Assembly: GCF_030848505.1 (NCBI RefSeq)
Contig: NZ_JAVDDU010000002.1
Span: 605,777-669,776, forward strand
DNA length: 64,000 bases
Reading direction: 5' to 3'
Source: Marinimicrobium hydrolyticum
GTDB lineage: Bacteria; Pseudomonadota; Gammaproteobacteria; Pseudomonadales; Cellvibrionaceae
The notes below the pieces were generated by a model. It did no database searches and was not told the DNA's origin. It saw only the letters and a list, made by a program, of their open reading frames with translations. The translations under genes and the position numbers were made by a program. Shown piece by piece: positions 8,289 to 16,561 of this stretch; the first letter of the stretch is position 1; each line of letters starts with the position of its first letter.

Positions 8289-9545
8289 TCACGCGCGCGG
8301 GGTCAGACCTTCTGCCAGGGCGCGCCGGTAGGCTACGGCTGCTGGGACGGCTCCCGCCAGCGCTGCCAGTGCGGCGACCGCCAACATCAAGTAAGCAGTA
8401 TGCGCTCCCAGCGGATTAATATCGACGAACAGACCAAATTGCATCGCCAGCCAGGGCTGGGCTACCCAAAGGCCAACAACCAGCAGCAGGGCTCCCAAAG
8501 CAAAAGCCACGGCCATCAGTAGGAGCGCTTCCAGCTCCACCAGCCAGAACAGGTACCAACGCCCTGCGCCTACCGCCCGCAACACCGCGATTTCACGCTG
8601 GCGCTCTTTCATGGATGCCAACAGCATGGTCACCATGCCGATCAGTGCCGCCAGCAAGACCATGGCACTGATGACATAGAGAAGGTTCTCCACCATGGAC
8701 AGCATTTGCCACAGTTCAGTCAACGCGACACCAGGCAGGATGGCCATAAGCGCCTCCTGGGGGTATTGATTGATGAATCGCTGAACGCTGAAGGTCGCCG
8801 CGCGCGAGCTGAGCCCAACCAAGACCGCCGTTACACTCTCCGGCGTCAGATCCCGCTGAAGCGCCTCCTCCGGCGATACTTGTCGACCAGGCCTCGGAGC
8901 ACCGCCTTCCCAGCCGATATGAATGGCCTCAATACCTTCCAGACTGACATGGACAGTTCGGTCCACCGGCGTGCCAGTTGGCGCCAAAATCCCCACCACG
9001 ATAAACGGATGGCCATCGTGGGGCATAAAACTCACCGACCCGGTCCCGTGGGCCAGGGTGATTTCCTGACCCAGGTCGTAGCCGAGCTGCCGGGCCACCT
9101 GAGCCCCTAGTACGGCGTGGTAAACACCATCGAAGGGTTCTCCATGGGAAAACTCCAGCGCTCTTCTCTGACCATAGCGATAGCGTTCAAAATACTCCCC
9201 GGTGGTGCCCAGAACCCGAAAGCCCCGGTGGGAATCGCCCAGTGATAAAGGTACCGCCCATTCCACCGCGCGCATGGCTGCCAATTCCTGATAACTCTCC
9301 CAACTGATATTTTGGGTGGGATTACCCATCCGGAACACGGAGTAGAGCAGCAGATTCAGTTGGCCACCGCGCGCGCCCACCACCAAGTCGGTGCCGGATA
9401 ACGTTTGGCTGAAGCTGTCTTTTGCTTGGTGACGCAAGTGGTCGATCCCCAACAGAAGCACGATGCTAACCGTGAGAGAGAGTAAGGTGAGGAGCGCCGT
9501 GGTACGCCGGTTCCACAAGCTTTTACGGGCGAGTTTGAACAGCAT
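8289..9545 (-). CDS. FtsX-type ABC transporter permease
   Basis: The product is a MacB/FtsX-type permease of about 418 aa. It has an N-terminal membrane helix (residues 12-35), a large periplasmic domain, and three C-terminal helices starting near residue 295. The start is set at the methionine of 'MLFKLARKSLWNRRTT' because the ATG shares one base with the stop codon of the upstream ATPase gene (TGATG), a clear coupling signal. Proteins of this type with a DUF3299 neighbour are seen in many marine gammaproteobacteria. The substrate is not known; lipoprotein or peptide-related transport is the usual suggestion for the superfamily. Confidence 0.85.
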   Translation of the reverse strand: MLFKLARKSLWNRRTTALLTLLSLTVSIVLLLGIDHLRHQAKDSFSQTLSGTDLVVGARGGQLNLLLYSVFRMGNPTQNISWESYQELAAMRAVEWAVPLSLGDSHRGFRVLGTTGEYFERYRYGQRRALEFSHGEPFDGVYHAVLGAQVARQLGYDLGQEITLAHGTGSVSFMPHDGHPFIVVGILAPTGTPVDRTVHVSLEGIEAIHIGWEGGAPRPGRQVSPEEALQRDLTPESVTAVLVGLSSRAATFSVQRFINQYPQEALMAILPGVALTELWQMLSMVENLLYVISAMVLLAALIGMVTMLLASMKERQREIAVLRAVGAGRWYLFWLVELEALLLMAVAFALGALLLVVGLWVAQPWLAMQFGLFVDINPLGAHTAYLMLAVAALAALAGAVPAAVAYRRALAEGLTPRA

Positions 9546-10261
9546 CAGGCCACCCCCTCCGCCAACAGCGATCGAATATCCACTGAACGGGAAAAATATG
9601 GTTCCAAACTGCGATCGTGACTGACGAACACCACCGCACACCGGTTTTGCTCGGCTACTTGCAGCAAGAGCGACATAAAGGCATCCCGGCTGTCACTGTC
9701 CAGCGCCGAGGTGGGCTCGTCAGCCAGCAAAATTTCCGGTTCAATCACCAGCGCCCGGGCAACCGCCAGCCGCTGTTGTTGTCCAACGCTCAGTTGATGA
9801 GCCGGCCTGGCCTCAAGGTTAGGCTCCAGCCCAAGGGCTGCCAGCAGCTCCCGGGCCTTGTCCACAGCGCCTTCCCGGCGGCGGGCAAAGTGCGCGGCCA
9901 AGAGGACATTGTCGAGCACACTCAGGTAGGGAATCAGGTTAAACTGCTGAAAAATGACGCCCACATGGCGGGCCCGGAAACGGTCCCGGCGACGTTGCGA
10001 CAGAGCTTGCAAGCTCTGGCCAAGGAGCTGGACTTCGCCTAGTTGCGGCGAACTAACTCCCGCCAGCAGGTTCAGCAAGCTGGTTTTTCCGGACCCGGAA
10101 GAGCCGTATAGGAAAACCCGCTCACCCTGGTTTACTTGAAACTGGTCAATGCGCAACAACGGGGAGCGACGCGTCCAAGCGAACTCTACCTGTTGAAGGC
10201 TAATAGCGGGTGTGCTGCAATCAAGGGGAGCAGTGGGCTCGACGGCTTGAGTTTTTCGCAT
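9545..10261 (-). CDS. ABC transporter ATP-binding protein (LolD/MacB type)
   Basis: The 238-aa ATPase carries a Walker A at residues 53-60 (GSSGSGKT), a signature reading LSVGQQQR, a Walker B ending LLADEPTSALD and a switch histidine in 'VVFVSHD'. It pairs with the downstream FtsX-type permease. The reading frame is open for another 270 bases upstream, but that extension lacks family similarity and overlaps the divergent DUF3299 gene, so the ATG of 'MRKTQAVEPT' is preferred. The divergent start is only 36 bases away, which implies overlapping promoters and probably common control of the three genes. Confidence 0.88.
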   Translation of the reverse strand: MRKTQAVEPTAPLDCSTPAISLQQVEFAWTRRSPLLRIDQFQVNQGERVFLYGSSGSGKTSLLNLLAGVSSPQLGEVQLLGQSLQALSQRRRDRFRARHVGVIFQQFNLIPYLSVLDNVLLAAHFARRREGAVDKARELLAALGLEPNLEARPAHQLSVGQQQRLAVARALVIEPEILLADEPTSALDSDSRDAFMSLLLQVAEQNRCAVVFVSHDRSLEPYFSRSVDIRSLLAEGVA

Positions 10262-10297
10262 GTATGTTACCAATAACGCATTCTGGACTTGGACAAG

Positions 10298-10918
10298 ATG
10301 CCACATAAAAAATTGTTTTTCATCGCACTGTTGATCAGTGCCAACATTATTTTTTCGGTTCGAGCTGACGATTACAAGACCATCGAGTGGACTGACCTGC
10401 TCCCAGACGAAGACCTGGAGCTGCTCCTCAACATGCCGGCCATTGATCACGGCGACCTGAGCGACGAAGAGCTCGCCGAGGACCAGCAAGCGGATGGGCT
10501 GCGCACGGCTGACGACTTCCTGGCCAACCAAGTGGAGAATGCCATAGCCCAGGCCATGGGCTCAGGGGGATCTGGAGGGCGTACCTGGGAGGACGCGCTT
10601 GTGTCCACCAACATCCGCCCCGAGTTTGACGGAGCAAAGGTACGTTTGCCTGGTTTTGTGGTGCCGTTGGAATTCGATGATGATATGAACATCAGTGAGT
10701 TCTTCCTGGTGCCCTTCTTCGGAGCCTGCATCCACGTACCGCCACCGCCACCGAACCAAATTATTTTCGTCAGCTACCCCCAGGGCCTCCAACTGGACGC
10801 TCTTTACACGCCTTTCTGGGTCACCGGGGAGATGAAAGTGGAGATGGTAGAAAACGACATGGCTCTGTCCGCCTACAGTATGGAAGCGGCCACCATCATA
10901 GAATATCGCGAGGATTGA
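10298..10918 (+). CDS. DUF3299 exported protein
   Basis: The 206-aa protein has a signal peptide (residues 1-24, cleavage near 'VRA-DD') and a C-terminal DUF3299 domain marked by 'LPGFVVPLEF', 'FLVPFFGACIHVPPPPPNQ' and a final 'VEMVENDMALSAYSMEA' segment. DUF3299 proteins are periplasmic and of unknown role. They occur beside MacB/FtsX-type ABC transporters, as here, so the protein may be a periplasmic partner of that transporter. The ATG was preferred to a TTG three codons upstream. A glycine-rich linker (GSGGSGG) lies around residue 90. No strong ribosome-binding site is visible, which leaves the exact start open. Confidence 0.8.
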   Translation: MPHKKLFFIALLISANIIFSVRADDYKTIEWTDLLPDEDLELLLNMPAIDHGDLSDEELAEDQQADGLRTADDFLANQVENAIAQAMGSGGSGGRTWEDALVSTNIRPEFDGAKVRLPGFVVPLEFDDDMNISEFFLVPFFGACIHVPPPPPNQIIFVSYPQGLQLDALYTPFWVTGEMKVEMVENDMALSAYSMEAATIIEYRED

Positions 10919-11057
10919 TCACGCTTTAGTCACGTCACTTTGCAGGCATTGAACAGTGGACTTGGACGCATCCCAACGCGCCCAAATCTGCCTGGCTTGA
11001 ACTTTTTGCGCTTCTGCCCCCCCTTATAAGAAGGACGCAAAATTTCAGGAGCCTGAT

Positions 11058-12962
11058 ATGAGTGCTATAGGTGGCATCCTATATCCCAGGGAGGGTAGCC
11101 TCGATAACACCCTGGCCGCGCGCATGAACGCCGCGATGTCCCACCGGGGTGAGCTGGGCAATGTGGTCTGTCCCGACACCAACACGGCCTTTTTTTGTCG
11201 ATACAAACAGAACGGTGTTTACCAACCAGGCATCACCGAAACGAACTCCCTCTGTGTGGTAGCCGATGGTCGGGTTCAAGCCTCAGATCAAAGGGTCCTA
11301 TGGGGCAAAGCACTGTCAGATTATGTTTGCGCCGCTTATCAGGCGGAAGGCGTAGATTTTCTGGCAGGTCTCGATGGCGATTTTGCGATTTTCCTTTACG
11401 ACCGAAGCACAGGCAAAATTCTTCTGTGCCGGGACATGTTCGCCCACCGGCCTCTGTACTACGCCTTTCAACAGGGCCGCTTTTGGTTTGCCTCTGAAAT
11501 TAAAGCCATTCTGAGCGATCCCATATTCACGCGCAGCGTCAACACTTCGACGCTCGCTCAGCAGTTGACGTACCGTGGAAACTTTGGCCCAGAAACCTTG
11601 TTTCAAGACATCTTTAAAGTCGTGCCCGGCTTTTATGTAGAGGGCAATGTGCGGGAAGGCAATGTAGTGCCGCCACTGAGCCTACATTTTTACGCACGAC
11701 CAAAGCGCATAAAAAAAGGACCGGCGTCCTCCCGCCACTACGAACAACCATTGTGGACCAAGCTCTGCCAAACGATCCAATTCCATCGTGTTGGCGAAAA
11801 TCGTCGCTCCGGCCTGCTCATGTCCGGCGGTATCGACTCAGCGTTAATCGCCGCCGCACAAAAGGAATGCGGACTCTCCAAAACGACAGCGGTCAGTTGC
11901 GGCTATACAGACCCAGGTGCCAGACACTTTGATGAGACGGCCACCGCATGCGAGAACGCACAACGTTACGGCCTTGCCTACAAGAACGTCAGCATCGCTG
12001 CAGAGGACGACCTTTTGGATCTCTTACGGCGCACCGTAGTCAATACAGAAGAGCCGCCCCGAACCTTCATCAGCCTTTCCACTGAACAGGCACTAGATCA
12101 GTTCCATGGCCAATTGGATCTTCTGATGACCGGCACCTTTGCGGACGTTCTCTTTGGCGAACAAACCCAGTACGACACACCCATCTACGCACTTCGCCAA
12201 CGCTGTCCTCCAGCGCTCTGGAACTTGGTAAGACGTTCCCTCCCCATGTTTCAGCATCTACCCAAACTGCGCGGCTACGCTGCTTGGTTTAAGCGCGGCG
12301 ATGTGGCCTCCATGAAGGAATACCTGCTGTTCAACCAGCGAGTTAACGTCGACCTTCATGGATTATTACAAAGCCCGAAGCCGGAAGAATGTGCCCCTCA
12401 CATGGAACAGGTTTATCAAGCTATAAAAGGATTCAGCGCGGAGAATGAATACACTATTGTCGGCAGCCTGATGTTTGTGCACTGCTTCAACGAGATGTTT
12501 GAGCAAATCGGCAGCAACCACGGTATGGACATGGTGCACCCGTTCCAATCAAAGTCGCTGTACGAACTATCTCTGCAAATGCCCTACCGGGGAAAAGTCT
12601 CTCGCAAGCACACCAAGCCTTGCCTGCGCGAACTAGCCGCTAAACACTACTCTCGTGATTTTGCCTACCGTGACAAAACCAAGTTCTCGTCACCAGGAGC
12701 CCTCTGGTTGCGGGACTCACCAAAGCTTAAAGCAGCGGTGTATCGGCTTGCGGAACCGAATGCGCTCATCGGAGACTATCTCGACCGACCCGCTATTAAC
12801 GCCATTGTTGCCCGGTACAAAGATGAGTTGACCAGCGGGCAGCTGAAGCAGAGCACGAGTCAATTAATCTTTACCTTGATTGGGTTAGAACTTTGGCTGG
12901 AAACATTTTTTACAAAAGAGCAGCACGCGCAAGTTGCTGTCGCTGATCGACTCAGGGCATAA
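11058..12962 (+). CDS. Asparagine synthetase-like protein without glutaminase cysteine
   Basis: This 634-aa protein has the two-domain order of class B asparagine synthetases: an N-terminal Ntn-type glutaminase fold (1-200) and a C-terminal ATP-pyrophosphatase domain with the loop SGGIDS at 256-261. The N-terminus reads Met-Ser-Ala-Ile rather than Met-Cys-Gly-Ile, so the Cys2 nucleophile needed to hydrolyse glutamine is missing, although the HRG motif at 29-31 remains. Loss of this Cys is known in beta-lactam synthetase, carbapenam synthetase and lasso peptide cyclases, which use the second domain to adenylate a carboxylate for amide or ring formation. AGGAG lies seven bases before the ATG. 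No precursor peptide or leader protease was found nearby. Confidence 0.8.
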   Translation: MSAIGGILYPREGSLDNTLAARMNAAMSHRGELGNVVCPDTNTAFFCRYKQNGVYQPGITETNSLCVVADGRVQASDQRVLWGKALSDYVCAAYQAEGVDFLAGLDGDFAIFLYDRSTGKILLCRDMFAHRPLYYAFQQGRFWFASEIKAILSDPIFTRSVNTSTLAQQLTYRGNFGPETLFQDIFKVVPGFYVEGNVREGNVVPPLSLHFYARPKRIKKGPASSRHYEQPLWTKLCQTIQFHRVGENRRSGLLMSGGIDSALIAAAQKECGLSKTTAVSCGYTDPGARHFDETATACENAQRYGLAYKNVSIAAEDDLLDLLRRTVVNTEEPPRTFISLSTEQALDQFHGQLDLLMTGTFADVLFGEQTQYDTPIYALRQRCPPALWNLVRRSLPMFQHLPKLRGYAAWFKRGDVASMKEYLLFNQRVNVDLHGLLQSPKPEECAPHMEQVYQAIKGFSAENEYTIVGSLMFVHCFNEMFEQIGSNHGMDMVHPFQSKSLYELSLQMPYRGKVSRKHTKPCLRELAAKHYSRDFAYRDKTKFSSPGALWLRDSPKLKAAVYRLAEPNALIGDYLDRPAINAIVARYKDELTSGQLKQSTSQLIFTLIGLELWLETFFTKEQHAQVAVADRLRA

Positions 12963-13944
12963 CCATAGCCAGAAGCTGATTTTCCACAAGCTCGGCATCT
13001 AGAGGCTGGTCACTGATCAGCTCCACACGGCTGTCAGGCGCCTCATCCAATTCCAGCACACTGAGTACACCACCATCCATGTTGTAGCTGAAGACGCCCC
13101 GCTCTGTGATGAAAATGGCTTTGGCACGAATCACGTCGGCGCCATTGAGCATCGAGAACACCTGCTCGAAATCGAAAACGGCATCCGGCACGAACGCCCA
13201 GCCGATACTGTAATGGCCCTGCCCTTGATTGACACGACGTACGAACTGATGCCCCTCAGGGATGGCGACCTGAGGATTGGGCAACTCCCTCCGGGGCTGT
13301 AGCGGATTCGCGTGCTGAAGCGGCGTTGGCGGCAGATCGCGCTCGATGCGCTGAGAATCTAGCCAAGCGCGGTCCACAGCACCGTGGGCCACTCGCTGGT
13401 GTCCGACCTTACGCGGGTTACAGTCTGCCAATAATTGGTCGAACAGGGACCAATCCGCCGGAGACGCCAAATCACTCTTATTGGCGATCAGTACGTCGGC
13501 GATGGCTATTTGATCCATGAAAGTGGAGTTGTTCCGATAGCGGTCGTCGGACAGCTTACGTGGGTCCACCAACGTTACCGTAGCCCGCAAATCCAACACG
13601 TCACCGTAGTACTCACCCGTGAGGGTACTTACAATTTCTGCCGGGTGCCCGAGACCCGTGGGTTCAATGATGATTCGGTCTGGATTGGTAGTTCCGATCA
13701 GCATGTTCAGCGCGACTTTCATGGGCAGGTTTCCTACGCAGCAGATGCAACCGCCAGGCACTTCGCGCACATGGGCGTCGCCTGCTTTTAGCAAGCCTCC
13801 GTCAATGCCAATCTCACCAAATTCGTTGACCAACACTGACCAAACTTCATCCTCCGGTTTGCTGCGCAGCAAATGCAGTATGCTGGTGGTTTTTCCCACG
13901 CCAAGGAAACCGGTGATAACATTGGTCGGGATAGCTTGGGGCAC
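12952..13944 (-). CDS. CobW/COG0523 GTPase
   Basis: A 330-aa P-loop GTPase of the CobW family, which acts as a metal insertase or metallochaperone. The Walker A loop is at residues 12-19 (GFLGVGKT) and the metal-binding C-x-C-C motif (CICC) at 66-69. The CobW C-terminal domain follows. The start is set at a GTG preceded by AAAGGAGG four bases away. A TTG 15 codons upstream has no ribosome-binding site. The 3' end overlaps the convergent asparagine-synthetase-like gene by 11 bases. No Zur box was found upstream, so unlike the second CobW gene in this window it is not obviously a zinc-starvation gene; its metal is unknown. Confidence 0.85.
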   Translation of the reverse strand: MPQAIPTNVITGFLGVGKTTSILHLLRSKPEDEVWSVLVNEFGEIGIDGGLLKAGDAHVREVPGGCICCVGNLPMKVALNMLIGTTNPDRIIIEPTGLGHPAEIVSTLTGEYYGDVLDLRATVTLVDPRKLSDDRYRNNSTFMDQIAIADVLIANKSDLASPADWSLFDQLLADCNPRKVGHQRVAHGAVDRAWLDSQRIERDLPPTPLQHANPLQPRRELPNPQVAIPEGHQFVRRVNQGQGHYSIGWAFVPDAVFDFEQVFSMLNGADVIRAKAIFITERGVFSYNMDGGVLSVLELDEAPDSRVELISDQPLDAELVENQLLAMVMP

Positions 13945-13988
13945 TGCGCCTCCTTTTACGTATTCAGAGCTGGGCAAGGTTGTGTTCA

Positions 13989-14438
13989 ATGGCGGTTATA
14001 TCGGAGTTTATGCATCTACTGGCCACTCACGACACGCTCTTGTGGTTCCTGGCGGCCTTTTCAATCTTGATGTTCTTGGGCAGTTTGTTGGCGCTGCCAA
14101 TCATCATCGCCCGATTGCCAGAAGATTACTTTTCTGCTCCTTCGCGTCGACTCCTAAGAGGCGAACAAAGGCCGCTACCCTACTGGCTCATGATCGCGGG
14201 CAAAAATCTATTAGGCGCGCTGTTGCTCGTGCTGGGCGTTCTAATGCTTGTACTACCCGGACAGGGACTGCTGACCTTGTCAGTGGGCATTATGCTGTTG
14301 AATTTTCCGGGAAAATACCGTCTCGAACGCTGGCTGGTGAGTCGGCCGCCCGTATTGAATACTCTGAATTGGATCCGCCACAAAAAACATCGCCCACCAC
14401 TGCGAAACCCCAGATCACCCACTATTGAGAACGAATAG
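13989..14438 (+). CDS. PGPGW-type small membrane protein
   Basis: The 149-aa protein has an N-terminal membrane helix (about residues 14-37) and a hydrophobic hairpin around 'LVLGVLMLVLPGQGLLTLSVGIMLLNFPGK', which is the PGPGW-type transmembrane motif (written as two parts joined at Pro-Gly-Gln-Gly). Its function is unknown. The basic C-terminus is probably cytoplasmic. It starts 44 bases from the divergent CobW GTPase start, so the two share a compact promoter region. The ATG was chosen over a TTG three codons upstream. The gene ends 224 bases before the dioxygenase start; that gap holds no gene I can support. Confidence 0.75.
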   Translation: MAVISEFMHLLATHDTLLWFLAAFSILMFLGSLLALPIIIARLPEDYFSAPSRRLLRGEQRPLPYWLMIAGKNLLGALLLVLGVLMLVLPGQGLLTLSVGIMLLNFPGKYRLERWLVSRPPVLNTLNWIRHKKHRPPLRNPRSPTIENE

Positions 14439-14662
14439 TCTGTATTGCGCCGCGCGTGAATGCGAAAAGGGTTAACAGATCACCGCCTGCATTTACATCA
14501 CCAGGAGCCCATGGTACAAACTCTACGAAGAGCGTGATTGTACCAGCAAGGTTCACCCTTGGGCACCTAAAGTCGTGGTTTCCCCTGCTCCGACTCTTGC
14601 CCCAACAAAAAGCGCGCCACTGGAACTATGGCCGCACAAATACTCACGAAAAGGAATCCATA

Positions 14663-15688
14663 GTGGACACCAACTACGTTACCACCTACGGAATCGGGTT
14701 TCTCGAATTTACTGGAAGACGCCCCCACCTACTCAGAGATTTGTTTCAACAAATGGAGCTTCAGGAGCACAAGAGTCGTTTGCGAGAAGGGGTAACCCTT
14801 CACACCGCAGGTAATATCCACTTCATCTCCAACCCCTCATCTGGAGGCAGCGCCGAGCGCTTCAGAGACGTACACGAGCGGGGGGCTTCGGCCATTGGGC
14901 TATTGGTTGAGAATTCTGCCCAAGCGCTGGAGCAGGTTATGCGCCTGGGCGCCGAACCCGTACAGACACGCGACTACGATATTCCTGCCATCAAAGGCGT
15001 GGGGAATTCGCTTATTTATCTGGTGGATGCCGATCATCAGGCTGATCTTTTTTCGGAGTTTGGTTTTTTTGGTTCTAGCATCGACAACGTTAATCAACTC
15101 GTGCGCATCGATCACCTAACCCACAATTTACGTGAAGGCGGCATCGAAAAGTTCAAACAGTTCTACGGCAAACTGTTCGGTTTTAAAAGTGTAAGATCGT
15201 TCGACATCGAAGGTAAAAAAACCGGTCTTTACAGCGAGGTCATCTCCAGCCCATGTGGCCGGGTTGTGATTCCCCTGAACGAAACCAAAGATGACAAATC
15301 GCAGATTGCTGAGTTTATTCGCGACTATAACGGAGAGGGAATACAACATATTGCCCTGCATTCGGCCAACCTTTATGAAACCGTGGCAAATTTGTCCCAC
15401 AACGGCATCGAATTTCAGGACACCCCGGACACTTACTACGACATGCTCAACGACCGACTACCCGATCACGGAGAAGAAGTGGAAAAGCTGCGCAATAGTC
15501 GCATCCTCATCGATGGAGGCGAGCGTCAAGGCGGTGGCTTTTTACTGCAAATTTTTACCAAAAATAGCATAGGTCCGATTTTCTTCGAGTACATTCAAAG
15601 AAAAGGCAACGAAGGTTTTGGCGAGGGCAACTTTCAGGCTCTATTTGAATCCATTGAGTTGGATCAGGAGCAGCGCGGAGTCATCTAG
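14663..15688 (+). CDS. hpd: 4-hydroxyphenylpyruvate dioxygenase
   Basis: This 341-aa non-heme iron enzyme converts 4-hydroxyphenylpyruvate, the keto acid of tyrosine, to homogentisate. It has two vicinal-oxygen-chelate domains, and the three iron ligands are present as H151 ('IDHLTHN'), H229 ('IQHIALHS') and E309 ('FFEYIQRKG'), spaced as in the Pseudomonas enzyme. The start is a GTG preceded by AAAGGAA; the frame stays open upstream but without family similarity. Homogentisate dioxygenase and the rest of tyrosine breakdown are not in the window, so the product might go to pyomelanin or be degraded by enzymes encoded elsewhere. The stop overlaps the convergent hydrolase gene by four bases. Confidence 0.93.
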   Translation: MDTNYVTTYGIGFLEFTGRRPHLLRDLFQQMELQEHKSRLREGVTLHTAGNIHFISNPSSGGSAERFRDVHERGASAIGLLVENSAQALEQVMRLGAEPVQTRDYDIPAIKGVGNSLIYLVDADHQADLFSEFGFFGSSIDNVNQLVRIDHLTHNLREGGIEKFKQFYGKLFGFKSVRSFDIEGKKTGLYSEVISSPCGRVVIPLNETKDDKSQIAEFIRDYNGEGIQHIALHSANLYETVANLSHNGIEFQDTPDTYYDMLNDRLPDHGEEVEKLRNSRILIDGGERQGGGFLLQIFTKNSIGPIFFEYIQRKGNEGFGEGNFQALFESIELDQEQRGVI

Positions 15689-16560
15689 CTGCTAGAAAGG
15701 CTCGTGGTGACACCATCGACATGTACCGACAAAGCCTCCGGCTCTGGATCTAGTCCGTCCAAAAAGCGTACAAGTTTGGTGGCAACCACTTCGGTCATAT
15801 TTTCCAACTGACTGGCAAACACCGGCGTATGACTGATGTCCGCCAAAAAATCCACCTGTGAATATTCCGCATCCACCAGCTCCGGAAACGCCTTTTTTAG
15901 CTGTTTTGGATGATTGAACACTTCGTGTACCGCGCCCGTGTAAACAAAATGAAGATAGACCTGACGCTTAATCAGGTTAGCCAATATCCGCTTAGACTCG
16001 TCATAACTCATATACTGGTATTGCACCAAACTACCGTTCGGTCCGGTCCCGTTCGCGTAGCGGATGGGCTCAAAAAGGCCTAAAAAACGTAACATTCGGC
16101 GGTACAATCGGTGCCGTTGCACCCGCCAGCGATGACCGGACGCGGGGTGAGCAAACGGATCGTACATCAACACCCCCATAACCCGGCGATCAGCTTCCGC
16201 ATACCGAAAGGCCGCCTCCGCACCTGAACACAGCCCCCCCATCACGACTTGATTGATCCCATACTGCTGGTGCATAAAATCGACCGCCGCTTGAAGCTCC
16301 AAAGGCGTCCGCTCGTTCAAGGAATAATCTGAATAACAAGCCCCACTGTCACCAATGCTGTCCAAATCAAAACGCAATACCAGCACACCCTGCTGAGCCA
16401 ACCTCCTGGCCAGCGTCGTATACAACCTGAACGGTCCGCTTCTGAGCGTTAATCCTGCGGTAACCAGAATACAACACACTGAACGAACAGCGGTTTCTGG
16501 TTCCGATACAACGCCCAGAAGAGACGAACTTCGACCAAATTTTACCGGTACTTCCTTCAT
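15685..16560 (-). CDS. Alpha/beta hydrolase with cysteine in the nucleophile elbow
   Basis: A 291-aa alpha/beta hydrolase of the serine-aminopeptidase-like group. The nucleophile elbow reads G-L-C-S-G ('VVMGGLCSGAEAA'), placing Cys where Ser is usual. This matches the pattern I recall for the exosortase-A-associated 'hydrolase 1' family. The final His is plausibly in 'DISHTPVF'. One base separates its start from the stop of the adenylation-carrier-hydrolase gene, whose C-terminal domain is a related fold, so the two form one unit. It could release or edit the carrier-bound acyl group made by that protein; this is inference. Confidence 0.8.
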   Translation of the reverse strand: MKEVPVKFGRSSSLLGVVSEPETAVRSVCCILVTAGLTLRSGPFRLYTTLARRLAQQGVLVLRFDLDSIGDSGACYSDYSLNERTPLELQAAVDFMHQQYGINQVVMGGLCSGAEAAFRYAEADRRVMGVLMYDPFAHPASGHRWRVQRHRLYRRMLRFLGLFEPIRYANGTGPNGSLVQYQYMSYDESKRILANLIKRQVYLHFVYTGAVHEVFNHPKQLKKAFPELVDAEYSQVDFLADISHTPVFASQLENMTEVVATKLVRFLDGLDPEPEALSVHVDGVTTSLSSS

Positions 16561-16561
16561 G

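Noticed and set aside
10262..10531. N-terminal extension of the ABC ATPase
   Set aside because: The frame is open but overlaps the divergent DUF3299 gene and has no ATPase similarity; the ATG at 10261 is better.
11058..12962. Lasso peptide biosynthesis cluster
   Set aside because: The cyclase-like protein is present, but no precursor peptide, leader-binding protein or transglutaminase-like protease is near.
14456..14662. 69-codon extension of the dioxygenase
   Set aside because: Not similar to the family, and a GTG with a good ribosome-binding site lies at 14663.
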